From positions 124,001 to 188,000 of the forward strand of contig NC_017944.1 of the NCBI RefSeq assembly GCF_000306765.2: a stretch of DNA of 64,000 nt, read 5' to 3'. Under the pieces are notes generated by a model. It searched no databases. It was given only the letters and a program-made list of their open reading frames with translations, and was not told the DNA's origin. Below are positions 7,490-16,155 of the stretch, one piece after another. A program made the position numbers and the translations under genes. Numbering within the stretch: the first letter of the stretch is position 1; every line of letters begins with the position of its first letter. The stretch is from Haloferax mediterranei ATCC 33500. Lineage in GTDB: Archaea; Halobacteriota; Halobacteria; Halobacteriales; Haloferacaceae.

Positions 7490-10400
7490 ATGTCCGATAG
7501 AGAACCTCAGACAAACGACGACAGGGCGGAGTTCGGAAGACGCCAGTTTCTCGGCGGGCTCACGTCGCTGGCCGCAGCAGCATCGTACACACTCGACGTC
7601 CCCGACACGGTCGCTTCGACCGTGTCGAATAGCGATGATGAACTCGCCCAAACAATCTCGTCTCCGGATGGTGCAGTCGCAGTCGAGTTCGATGTCTCGT
7701 CGGGGACGCCAACGTACACCGTTTCGTACGATGGACGAACCGTCGTCGAACCGTCGTCGCTGGGGTTCGAGTTCGACGGGCAGCCCGCTTTCGGGACCGA
7801 ACTCACGGTTACCGGGACCGAACGCTCGGCGGTAGACGACCGATGGACACCCGTCTGGGACCAATACAACGAAATCCGTGAGCACTACAACGAACTCCGT
7901 GTTGGTCTCGCCGAGACGACCAGTCCTGAGCGGGCGCTCACAGTTGCAATTCGTGTGTTCGACGACGGTCTCGGACTGCGGTACGTATTCCCCGAAGACA
8001 GTGGCTTCGGCGACTTTGTCATCACCGCAGAGCGGACGGAGTTCGCATTCGGCGGCGACTACACCGCGTGGTGGATCGAGAACGACTTCAACAGCTACGA
8101 ATACGGGTACAAGGAGACGCCGCTGAGCGAAATCGGCGAACGAAGCCCCTTCGGCGGTGCTCACACCCCGATGACGATTCAGGCCGACGATGAAACGTAT
8201 CTAAGCATTCACGAAGCCAGCCTCGTCGATTACGCGGCGATGGGGGTCGAACCCACGTCCTCCGGGGGGACGGCCTTCGAATCGACGCTCGCACCACTCC
8301 CCGATGGGACGAAGGTGGCGGCGACGGCACCCCACGCAACCCCGTGGCGGACGATTCAGGTCGGGTCGAGACCGGGTGACCTCGTCGAGTCCAACCTCAT
8401 CGTGAACCTCAACGAGCCACACGACCCTGCCGATTTCCCGCACGGAACCGACTGGATCGAACCACAGAAGTTCCTCGGCGTGTGGTGGCTCATGATTACC
8501 GGACGCGCAGATTGGGAGTACCGCGGTCCCGAAACCGGAAACCACGGCGCACAGACCAAGCGCATGAAGCGCTACATGGACTTTGCCAGCGAGCACGACA
8601 TTCCGAGCGTCCTCGTCGAGGGCTGGAACGAAGGCTGGAGCACCTACCCCGGCGACGGCAGCGCCATGGACTTCGACGAGAGCTACCCGGACTTCGATAT
8701 CGAGGAGGTGACCGACTACGGTCGAGCCCTCAACCCACCGGTTAGAATGACCGCACACAACGAAACTGCGGGCAACATTTCGAACTACGAGTCGCAACTC
8801 ACTTCGGACAGTTCGAGTCCGTTCGCTTACTACGATTCACTCGGAATTCACTCGATAAAGACAGGATACGTCGCCGACAGCGGCGTTAGCATCGACGGTG
8901 AGACGTACAATCACCACTGCCAACCACTCGTCAACCACCATCGACTCGTGTACCGCGAGGCGGCCAAACACCGGCAGATGTTGGAGATTCACGAACCACT
9001 CAAGCCGACCGGCGAGCGCCGAACCTTCCCGAACGTGATGACACGAGAGGGCGTCCTCGGACAGGAGTACGACTCCTTCGGACGCGTCGGTCCATCGCAT
9101 CACGTCACGTTCCCGTTCACCCGGATGCTCGGCGGTCCCGTCGAGTACACGCCGGGAATCTTCGACATGGACTCCGGGTCCGGCGGCATCGAAACGACGC
9201 GAGCGAAGCAACTCGCCATGTACCCGACGTACTTCAGCGGCCTGCAGATGGTCTCCGACCTCCCGAGTTCGTATCTCGCCGACCGAGACACGGCACTCGA
9301 AGTCGGAAGCGTGACACAGGCGGAAGATGCAGAACGGAATGGGTTCGCAACAGCCGCGAAGTGGGCCGGGGCATTCGGCGGTAAGTACGTCCCGGTCGAC
9401 CCCAACACCGTCGACCACGGGGCCTCACTTTCGTGGCCTATCGAAAACGTCCCGAGCGCCGGTGAGTACGACCTTCACTTCCGATACGCGAGCGACGCGA
9501 CAAACAACGCCGTACCCGAAGGGACACCTCGAACAGCGACTGTACTCGTCGATGGGGACGCACAAAAACAGGCGACGTTCCCACCGACGGCGTACTGGGA
9601 CGAGTGGAACGCGATTTCAGTCCGCGTCTCGCTGTCGGCCGGTGCAAACACGGTTACACTGACGCTCGGAGACGACGACACCGGCGGGTTCAACCTCGAT
9701 TCGGTGGCAGTGACGGAACCGGACTCCTCGATGCCCGAACCCGAGACGGACCCGACCCGGAGGCCGACAGTCGATGCGTTCGACTTCATCGAGTCGGTTC
9801 CCGCCGGTCCGTGGGACGACACTCGCGTGCTCGATGCGGAGATTGGCTCGTACTCCGTCATCGCACGAAAACGCGGAGATGAATGGTTCGTCGGAGCCAT
9901 GACCGACGAAAACGGCCGGGCACTCGACATCTCACTCGACTTCCTCGACAGCGCACCGGGACAGCGAGACGGGCACGCATCGAGTCCGGGGAAATCGAGC
10001 GGTAAGGGTCACAGGAGTTCGAATGGCAAGGCCCACGAGAACGCCACCGGTCTCGGCCACACGAAGGGGAAATACGTCGCAGAACTGTACTCCGACGGTG
10101 TCGACGTCGCGTACGGGTCGAATCCGAACCTCGAACCGGTTCGCGTGGACGAGGCAATCGTCACGGCGGATACGACGCTTCTCGCCTCGATGGCCGAGAC
10201 GGGCGGGACGGCGATTCGACTCAAGCCAGCAACGAGTGACGACCTCGAACGGCTTCCGACGTACCAGCGACCTGAGCAAGACATCGAAATCTCGATTCGA
10301 GACAACCCGTTCGTCAGAGAGTCGTTCGTGACCGCGACGGGGTCGAACTCGGGGGACTATATCGGCGGCACCACTGTCGAAATCGTCGTCGACGGCGAGA

Positions 10401-11248
10401 ACGTGGCTACGTCGAACGTACGGTTCCCACCCCACACGACCGACCAACAGGACACACTCTCGTACGCTATCGACACGCCCGGAACCTACGAAGTCACCGT
10501 TCGAACAGCCAACGGACAGACGCTCACTTCCGAGACGGTAACGGTGAAGCCTCCGGAAACCGTTGCGAAACTCTCCGACCCGACGGGTGACGACGACGGT
10601 CCGGGAGCCTACACGTACCCGACAAACGGGGCGTTCAAAGAGGGAGCATTCGACCTGCAGTCGGTCACCGTCGAACAGACACCGGGCAGGTATCAGGTAA
10701 CCTTCGAAGTGGAGGACTTGTACAACGCCTTCGGGAGCGGTCGAGGGTTCTCGCCACAACTGTTCCTCCTGTGGGTTCGTGACCCGAACAAAGACGGCGG
10801 AACCGACAGGAGTCTCGACGACCTCGGCGCAACCGTCTCGTTCGAAGATTCGTGGCACTACCGCCTCGAAGTGAGTGGATTCACGAAGAGCGCCGTCGAC
10901 GCGACTGGAGCAGCCCTCAGCGACGAATCGGGGAACGCCATCACACTTCAGGAAACTGTCGACCGCGAGTCGAATACGGTCACGCTCACGTTCGACCGAG
11001 CGGCCTTCGACGGCGTCGACGCGGGAACACTGGAAGTCGTCGCTGCGGTGCAGTCCGAAGACCGGGGGTCGCTTCGTCCGGTCAAAGAAGAACGTGGAGC
11101 GTACGTCTTCGGTGGTGCGAAGTCGGGCGCAGTCGACGACGCACCGCTCATTGCAGACCTTATCGTACCGGACGGGGATTCGCAAGCAACGGTGCTTGAC
11201 TACGCCGACGGGGACCCAGCAACACTTCCGTACGTCGCACTGGAGTAA
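7490..11248 (+). CDS. Secreted multidomain glycoside hydrolase family 97 protein
   Basis: A 1252-aa exported enzyme. The N-terminus has a Tat signal (Arg17-Arg18 in GRRQFLGGL, then an Ala-rich core). Residues about 50-310 match the GH97 N-terminal beta-sandwich. Residues about 325-600 are the GH97 barrel: KFLGVWWLM, VLVEGWNEGW (Glu377/Glu381), LEIHEPLKPTGERRTFPN (Glu502) and MTREGVLGQEY (Glu520). Residues about 607-750 are an inserted carbohydrate-binding-like sandwich beginning QAEDAERNG. The GH97 C-terminal domain follows but is split by a Gly/Ser/His/Lys linker (about 822-862). The end carries a CARDB-like domain and a module like the glucodextranase C-terminus (from about 1025). GH97 enzymes remove alpha-glucosyl or alpha-galactosyl units. 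The gene stands alone behind an AT-rich promoter, so it probably digests external alpha-glucans. Confidence 0.88.
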   Translation: MSDREPQTNDDRAEFGRRQFLGGLTSLAAAASYTLDVPDTVASTVSNSDDELAQTISSPDGAVAVEFDVSSGTPTYTVSYDGRTVVEPSSLGFEFDGQPAFGTELTVTGTERSAVDDRWTPVWDQYNEIREHYNELRVGLAETTSPERALTVAIRVFDDGLGLRYVFPEDSGFGDFVITAERTEFAFGGDYTAWWIENDFNSYEYGYKETPLSEIGERSPFGGAHTPMTIQADDETYLSIHEASLVDYAAMGVEPTSSGGTAFESTLAPLPDGTKVAATAPHATPWRTIQVGSRPGDLVESNLIVNLNEPHDPADFPHGTDWIEPQKFLGVWWLMITGRADWEYRGPETGNHGAQTKRMKRYMDFASEHDIPSVLVEGWNEGWSTYPGDGSAMDFDESYPDFDIEEVTDYGRALNPPVRMTAHNETAGNISNYESQLTSDSSSPFAYYDSLGIHSIKTGYVADSGVSIDGETYNHHCQPLVNHHRLVYREAAKHRQMLEIHEPLKPTGERRTFPNVMTREGVLGQEYDSFGRVGPSHHVTFPFTRMLGGPVEYTPGIFDMDSGSGGIETTRAKQLAMYPTYFSGLQMVSDLPSSYLADRDTALEVGSVTQAEDAERNGFATAAKWAGAFGGKYVPVDPNTVDHGASLSWPIENVPSAGEYDLHFRYASDATNNAVPEGTPRTATVLVDGDAQKQATFPPTAYWDEWNAISVRVSLSAGANTVTLTLGDDDTGGFNLDSVAVTEPDSSMPEPETDPTRRPTVDAFDFIESVPAGPWDDTRVLDAEIGSYSVIARKRGDEWFVGAMTDENGRALDISLDFLDSAPGQRDGHASSPGKSSGKGHRSSNGKAHENATGLGHTKGKYVAELYSDGVDVAYGSNPNLEPVRVDEAIVTADTTLLASMAETGGTAIRLKPATSDDLERLPTYQRPEQDIEISIRDNPFVRESFVTATGSNSGDYIGGTTVEIVVDGENVATSNVRFPPHTTDQQDTLSYAIDTPGTYEVTVRTANGQTLTSETVTVKPPETVAKLSDPTGDDDGPGAYTYPTNGAFKEGAFDLQSVTVEQTPGRYQVTFEVEDLYNAFGSGRGFSPQLFLLWVRDPNKDGGTDRSLDDLGATVSFEDSWHYRLEVSGFTKSAVDATGAALSDESGNAITLQETVDRESNTVTLTFDRAAFDGVDAGTLEVVAAVQSEDRGSLRPVKEERGAYVFGGAKSGAVDDAPLIADLIVPDGDSQATVLDYADGDPATLPYVALE

Positions 11249-11284
11249 GTCGTCGGATGGTAGAAGCCGTCCAGAAAAGAGCCG

Positions 11285-12316
11285 TTACGAAGTCGAGTCG
11301 AGAACGGTGACACCGGTTATCTCGAACCGTGCGCCACCCGATTGACTCTCCGTAACGCCGATTTCCCATCCGTGGTTGTGGACGACAGTTTGGACGATAG
11401 AGAGTCCGAAGCCGGTTCCCTCGGGCGAAGTAGAGTATCCCGTGCTGAAAATTTGGTTCCAATCATCGGCCGGAATACCGTGGCCGTCGTCTTCGACGTA
11501 GAACCCATCGGCGAGACTACCGACAGATACAGTCACACCGTCACCCCCGTGTTCGATGGCGTTTCGAATGAGGTTCTCCAGAAGTTGTTTGACCTGTGAT
11601 TCGTCGGCGCGGACGACGTGGTTGGTGTCGACTGCCAGTGTTGCCTCCCCTGTCTCGACAGTACCCCAACACCGAGTCACAACATCTGCGAGAACGATTC
11701 GACCCGGGTCTCTGACTGCTGTTCCCTCTCGTGCCAACATCAGCAGGTCGTTGATGAGTTCGAACGTCCGGTCGAGAGCCTCGGCGGCTTTCTGCAAATC
11801 TTCGTCGTTGTCGTGTCGTTCCAGTGCAAGTTCGAGTCGCCCCTGGATGACGTTGAGCGGGTTTCTGAGGTCGTGGGAGACGACGCTCGCGAACTCTTCG
11901 AGACGCTCGTTTTGCCGACCGATGAGACGTTCGTACTCCTTGTCATCTGTCACGTCGCGGTAGACCCAGAGGTTTGCTGGACCTTCCGGGAGTGTGTAGG
12001 GAACGTAACTTTGCTCGAAGACCCGGCCGTCGGTCAGTTTGAACTCCTCGCGGTCAATCTGCTCTCGGTGTTCGAGAGTCTCGTCGATAGCCGAAACGAA
12101 CGCTTCCGAATCAACAAAGAGGTAGGCAACACTCTCTGCGAGGCGTTCGCAGTTCATACCCACGAGCTCAGATGGAGAGCGTTCGAGTCCGAACATCTCG
12201 ACGAGTCGCTCGTTCGTTGCGAGAATATTTCGTGACGCATCCTCGACGAGGATGCCTTCCGGCAGATGTTGGACAACAGTCCGAACAATGTGCGTCGAGT
12301 CGTGTGTGTCGGTCAT
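11285..12316 (-). CDS. PAS-domain sensor histidine kinase
   Basis: A 343-aa soluble histidine kinase. Residues about 10-125 form one PAS domain (HLPEGILVEDASRNILATNE to LWVYRDVTDDKE). The dimerisation box has phospho-acceptor His148 in VVSHDLRNPLNVI. The ATPase part shows the N box (LLENLIRNAIEHG), G1 box (YVEDDGHGIP) and G2 box (GTGFGLSIV). There is no membrane segment, so it senses an intracellular signal or redox/light state through PAS. No response regulator is beside it, which is common in haloarchaea. The nearest gene upstream is the PadR-like regulator; the GH97 gene converges on its 3' end. Confidence 0.9.
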   Translation of the reverse strand: MTDTHDSTHIVRTVVQHLPEGILVEDASRNILATNERLVEMFGLERSPSELVGMNCERLAESVAYLFVDSEAFVSAIDETLEHREQIDREEFKLTDGRVFEQSYVPYTLPEGPANLWVYRDVTDDKEYERLIGRQNERLEEFASVVSHDLRNPLNVIQGRLELALERHDNDEDLQKAAEALDRTFELINDLLMLAREGTAVRDPGRIVLADVVTRCWGTVETGEATLAVDTNHVVRADESQVKQLLENLIRNAIEHGGDGVTVSVGSLADGFYVEDDGHGIPADDWNQIFSTGYSTSPEGTGFGLSIVQTVVHNHGWEIGVTESQSGGARFEITGVTVLDSTS

Positions 12317-12415
12317 GCGGGGGCCGGCGAGTCAGTCGCTCGTACCGAATGGAGTCTCACCCCACATATAATTAATCAGTGTTCATCAGAAGGAGGAGAA
12401 AACGTACAGGACGTG

Positions 12416-12703
12416 TTAGACGGTCTGTTTCACGTATCGCCGTTCCCAGCGGCGGCGGTTCCTGATTGCTTTTTCGCCTTTCTCCGTGAGTACGTATTCG
12501 TTGGTTCGTCCGTTTTTACTCCCTTTGTCGACGAGACCCTGTTCAACGAGTTCATCGAGGTTGGAGTAGACGCGCCCCGCGAGCAGATTACGCCCCTGTG
12601 TCTCCCTCAGTTCCGATTTAATCGCTTGTCCTGACGAACCGCTCATTCCACTGATAACGAAGAGCAAATCGCGCTGAATCGCAGTCAGTTCGTGAACATC
12701 CAT
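12416..12703 (-). CDS. PadR-like winged-helix regulator
   Basis: A 95-aa DNA-binding protein of the PadR type. ELTAIQRDLLFVI is the first helix. GQAIKSELRE and RVYSNLDELVEQGLVDKGS form the recognition helix and the start of the wing, and NEYVLTEKGEKAI closes the wing. It lacks the C-terminal dimerisation helices of full-length PadR, as most haloarchaeal copies do, and ends in a basic tail (RNRRRWERRYVKQ). It lies about 100 bp upstream of the histidine kinase gene in the same direction, so co-transcription is possible. Confidence 0.88.
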   Translation of the reverse strand: MDVHELTAIQRDLLFVISGMSGSSGQAIKSELRETQGRNLLAGRVYSNLDELVEQGLVDKGSKNGRTNEYVLTEKGEKAIRNRRRWERRYVKQTV

Positions 12704-13330
12704 GAGAGAGCGCCACGGGTGCGACGTACATGAACCATCGAGATAGTTGCTCCTCTAAAAAGGTCCTAGAGGGGGACAACGATTCTCTCGCTCAATTGTA
12801 ACAACTGGAACCGAGGTGAAAACCGTTCTAGTAACCAGATAATAATCCGGGAAGCCGCCTATGTTCAAATTGGGTCGACGGACGCTGCTCCCCACCGGCG
12901 GTTGTCGACCTATCCGCGAACTATCGCAGAACCCGGCTCCTGTCACGGGCTGCGACTGGGGTGGCCTCACTCTTTCTTTTTCTGCCACCACTGTAAGATG
13001 TCAGACACATACACAACGAAACCATACACGAACTGGCGATTGACCACAGACGTGAAAGAACCAAGGCGGCTGCATTAGCCTCTATATTAGCAGTAGAGAC
13101 ATCGAATAAACTTACAGCAACAGTATTTCGACACGACAAATACACAAAATTAATATTTTGGCAGAAGTCCGACCAAATAATTTAATTTGTCGTCTGTAAC
13201 CGGGATTCCCCTCCCCCTACACACAATCACACAGACAAATCGTAGTTATTCACACAAAAAATATATGAAGGCTGTCCATATGAAGCCCAGATATCACAAG
13301 AATACAGAACATCTGTTTGTCTGAACTGAA
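12704..13330. other. 627-bp gene-free stretch ahead of the DsbA/AstE fusion gene
   Basis: No convincing gene. From about 13100 to 13330 the DNA becomes AT-rich with several TATA-like runs (such as AAATAATTTAATTTG near 13174) and probably holds the promoter of the gene at 13331. Confidence 0.4.
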
Positions 13331-14698
13331 ATGGCAACCCAACTCACTCGCCGTGACTTTTCGACTGCGACGGGAGGACTCGCGTTGTTCGGTACAATTG
13401 GTGTACAACGGGTCTCGGCGGGATTCACAGCAGGCCTCGTCGGAACCGCCCCGTACCTCAGTGAACGTCTCTATCCAACAATGGGGACGGACGACGAGAA
13501 CCCGACGCTCGTCGTCTACGTGAATTTCCTCTCCGAGGACTCGCAGTACTTCGTTCAGCACAACCTCGAAGACATCGTTCGCGAGTACGTCCTTCCGGGC
13601 GAACTCAATGTCGAACTTCGCTTCCTCTCGTACCGCCCGGACGCTATCGACGACTACCTCGTCAGCGACGACGAAGGAGAAGCCCGCGCGTCCCGCGCCG
13701 CCCACGGGGTCTGGGACGTCGAACCGGAGAACTTCTGGGAGTTCTTCGAATTCATGTTCTCGAACGTCACGACGAAATCCTACACGCACACCCAGTTGGA
13801 GTCCCATATGGGCCGCAGCGGAGTCCGAAACACGACAAAGATAGCCAACCGAGCATACCGCGGCCGATACAACAGCCTCGTTCGTTCTGCGACCGAAGAG
13901 GCAATCCGGTACGGCGTCCCCACCGTCCCTCGGGTTCGCCTCCTTCGTGACCACAAGCGCGGGAACTACACCGACATCCTCGGGTGGACGCAACGACGTC
14001 TCGATAGAGTCAACAGCGGAAGCGTACAGACGCACTCGCTGCTTCCGGGGACAAAATACGAGACGCCAGTCCACGTTATCGACTCGGGAAAACCCGGACC
14101 CGTGGCCTTTGTCGTCGGTGGGATGCACGGTGAAGAGCCGGAGGGATACACCGCCGCACAACAGATAGCGCGATTTCGTCCGACCGGCGGGAAACTCGTT
14201 GTCCTCCCCCGGGCGAATCAGCCAGCTATCGGTATCAAGGCACGGTACACTATCGACGGCGATCTGAACCGCCAGTTCCCCACCGGAGAAGACCCGACGA
14301 GCACGCTCGCGCGGGCCATCTGGAACGAACTCGTCTCACACGACCCGGACGTCGTCGTCGACCTCCACAGTTCGAGCGGTATCTACAAGTACGACGGGAA
14401 GGTCGGACAAGCAATATTCCCCACCAGTGCCACACCAGAAAACGCGAGAGACGCCTGTAACGCCGTCAACGAGCAGTACATCGACCGGTCGGAGTACCCG
14501 CCGTACTACGACTTCAACCGCGGGAACTCGCTGGGTGGCTCGCGGCCCCTACTCATCCACAAAGTGTACGGCGACCTGCACCTGCCCGGATACATCGTCG
14601 AAACGACGCGTAAGGACACTCACTTCGAAGACAGGGTGATGTGGGAAGTCGCCGCCGCACGCGACCTGCTCTGGCAACACGGTATGCTCTTCGGGTGA
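13331..14698 (+). CDS. Tat-exported fusion: cysteine-less DsbA-like fold plus AstE/aspartoacylase-like zinc enzyme
   Basis: A 455-aa protein with a Tat signal (Arg7-Arg8 in LTRRDF, hydrophobic core to about residue 30). Residues about 58-215 read as a DsbA-type thioredoxin fold: strand LVVYVNFL, a helical insert, and the cis-Pro loop GVPTVPRV near 195-202. The CxxC site is replaced by SEDS (68-71), so this half cannot do thiol exchange. Residues about 240-455 match the succinylglutamate desuccinylase/aspartoacylase branch of the M14 fold: His266-x2-Glu269 in GGMHGEEPEGY, Arg314 in DLNRQFP and His346 in VVVDLHSSSG are the expected zinc ligands and substrate Arg. It probably cleaves an amide or ester outside the cell; the substrate is unknown. 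The fusion is unusual. Confidence 0.75.
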   Translation: MATQLTRRDFSTATGGLALFGTIGVQRVSAGFTAGLVGTAPYLSERLYPTMGTDDENPTLVVYVNFLSEDSQYFVQHNLEDIVREYVLPGELNVELRFLSYRPDAIDDYLVSDDEGEARASRAAHGVWDVEPENFWEFFEFMFSNVTTKSYTHTQLESHMGRSGVRNTTKIANRAYRGRYNSLVRSATEEAIRYGVPTVPRVRLLRDHKRGNYTDILGWTQRRLDRVNSGSVQTHSLLPGTKYETPVHVIDSGKPGPVAFVVGGMHGEEPEGYTAAQQIARFRPTGGKLVVLPRANQPAIGIKARYTIDGDLNRQFPTGEDPTSTLARAIWNELVSHDPDVVVDLHSSSGIYKYDGKVGQAIFPTSATPENARDACNAVNEQYIDRSEYPPYYDFNRGNSLGGSRPLLIHKVYGDLHLPGYIVETTRKDTHFEDRVMWEVAAARDLLWQHGMLFG

Positions 14699-14777
14699 GT
14701 TACTTCGACGAGTCCCAAACACCCGACACAGATACCTTAATCGACCGTTGTAGAGGCCGCACTCAGCTGTATTCTGG

Positions 14778-14794
14778 CTTATCTCGCGCATAAT
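14778..14794 (+). promoter_or_regulatory. 17-bp glycan-locus element ahead of the GlmU-like gene
   Basis: CTTATCTCGCGCATAAT fits YTTAYC-N3-8nt ending ATAAT. It ends 27 nt before the ATG at 14822, where the TATA box of a leaderless haloarchaeal transcript would lie. Confidence 0.6.
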
Positions 14795-14821
14795 AACGCC
14801 CATCGTTCGACTACGTCAGGT

Positions 14822-16003
14822 ATGCAGGCTATCGTACTCGCGGCAGGGAGAGGAACTCGAATGAAACCGCTGTCGAACGACGTGCCCAAACCCATGCTCT
14901 CGGTCGCGGGCCGACCTATCGCGGCACACACCGCTCGTGCGGCGGTCGAAGCCGGAGTCGACGAACTCATATTCGTCGTCGGCCACGGACAACAGACAGT
15001 TCGAGAGTACTTCGGGTCCACGTACCACGGCGTTCCGGTCACCTACGTGGTTCAGGACGAACAACAGGGAACTGCAGATGCCGTTCACGCCGCGAGAGAA
15101 TTCATCGACGGCCCGTTTGCCGTCTTCTACGGCGACAACCTCTATGACACCCCGAGTATCGCCTCGCTATTTGAAGTTGCTCCGAGTGTTGCCTCAGTTT
15201 GTGTCTCGAACCCGTCGAATTACGGCGTCCTGAACGTCTCCGACGGCAGCGTCACTGGAATCGTCGAGAAACCAGACAGACCGCAGAACAACCTCGTAAA
15301 CGCCGGTGCGTATGTTTTCCCCGAAGAAGCCCGCGACATGCTCGACGTACCACCAAGCGAGCGTGGTGAACGCGAACTGACCGACGTTCTCGAACAGGTC
15401 ATCTCGGAACACGACGTTTCACCTGTCGGACTCGACCGATGGGTCGATGTTGGACGCCCGTGGGAGCTACTGGAAGCCAACGAGTGGAAACTCAGGACAA
15501 TCGAGCGTCGAATCGACGGCGACGTGAGCGACGATGCGACCATCCAAGGCGATGTTGTCATCGAGGAAGGCGCGACTGTTCGCTGCGGGAGCGTCGTCGA
15601 AGGCCCCGCGTACATCGCCGCAGGCGCGTCAGTCGGTCCGAACGCCTACATCCGCGGGTGCAGTTTCGTCGGGCCTGGCGTTCGCGTCGGCCACGCCGTC
15701 GAGATTAAAAATAGCGTTCTCCTCGAAGGCACAAACGTCGGCCATCTCTCGTATCTCGGCGATAGCGTCGTCGGGCGGCACGTCAACTTCGGTGCGGGGA
15801 CCAACGTTGCCAACTTACGGCACGGCAGTGAAGCAATCACCGTCCCAGTCAACGGAGAGCCTGTTTCGACCGGTCGCAAGAAGTTAGGTGCTATCGTCGG
15901 TGACAACGTCAAGACGGGGATTAACACTGGACTCAACGCCGGCGTGAAACTATCCGAAGGCACGCAGACGAGACCCGGCGAGACTGTGGCGCGAGGCCGT
16001 TAA
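14822..16003 (+). CDS. GlmU-like sugar-1-phosphate nucleotidylyltransferase/acetyltransferase
   Basis: A 393-aa bifunctional enzyme. Residues 1 to about 225 are a Rossmann-like nucleotidylyltransferase with the nucleotide loop LAAGRGTRMKP (residues 6-16), the lysine of VPKPM, QGTADAV and FYGDNLY for metal binding, and VEKP. From about 240 on there is a left-handed beta-helix of hexapeptide repeats ending RKKLGAIVGDNVKTGINT, typical of archaeal GlmU (GlcN-1-P acetyltransferase plus GlcNAc-1-P uridylyltransferase) and of glucose-1-P thymidylyltransferase relatives. With GlmS 2 kb away, making UDP-GlcNAc is the likely job. Other NDP-sugars cannot be excluded. It opens the glycan locus. Confidence 0.85.
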   Translation: MQAIVLAAGRGTRMKPLSNDVPKPMLSVAGRPIAAHTARAAVEAGVDELIFVVGHGQQTVREYFGSTYHGVPVTYVVQDEQQGTADAVHAAREFIDGPFAVFYGDNLYDTPSIASLFEVAPSVASVCVSNPSNYGVLNVSDGSVTGIVEKPDRPQNNLVNAGAYVFPEEARDMLDVPPSERGERELTDVLEQVISEHDVSPVGLDRWVDVGRPWELLEANEWKLRTIERRIDGDVSDDATIQGDVVIEEGATVRCGSVVEGPAYIAAGASVGPNAYIRGCSFVGPGVRVGHAVEIKNSVLLEGTNVGHLSYLGDSVVGRHVNFGAGTNVANLRHGSEAITVPVNGEPVSTGRKKLGAIVGDNVKTGINTGLNAGVKLSEGTQTRPGETVARGR

Positions 16004-16155
16004 AACAGACGTTCAGGCGTCTCGTTCGAACGCTACTGAGAACGAGGTCGACAATCTATCCACGAACGCACCAACGATCATCAAAATCTATCCACGAACG
16101 CACCAACGAGTCACGAAACGCAGAACAGCGAACAACTGAGAGAACCCCGACCAAA

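Noticed and set aside
9932..11185. 417-codon open frame antisense to the GH97 gene
   Set aside because: Same shadow effect; no recognisable domain.
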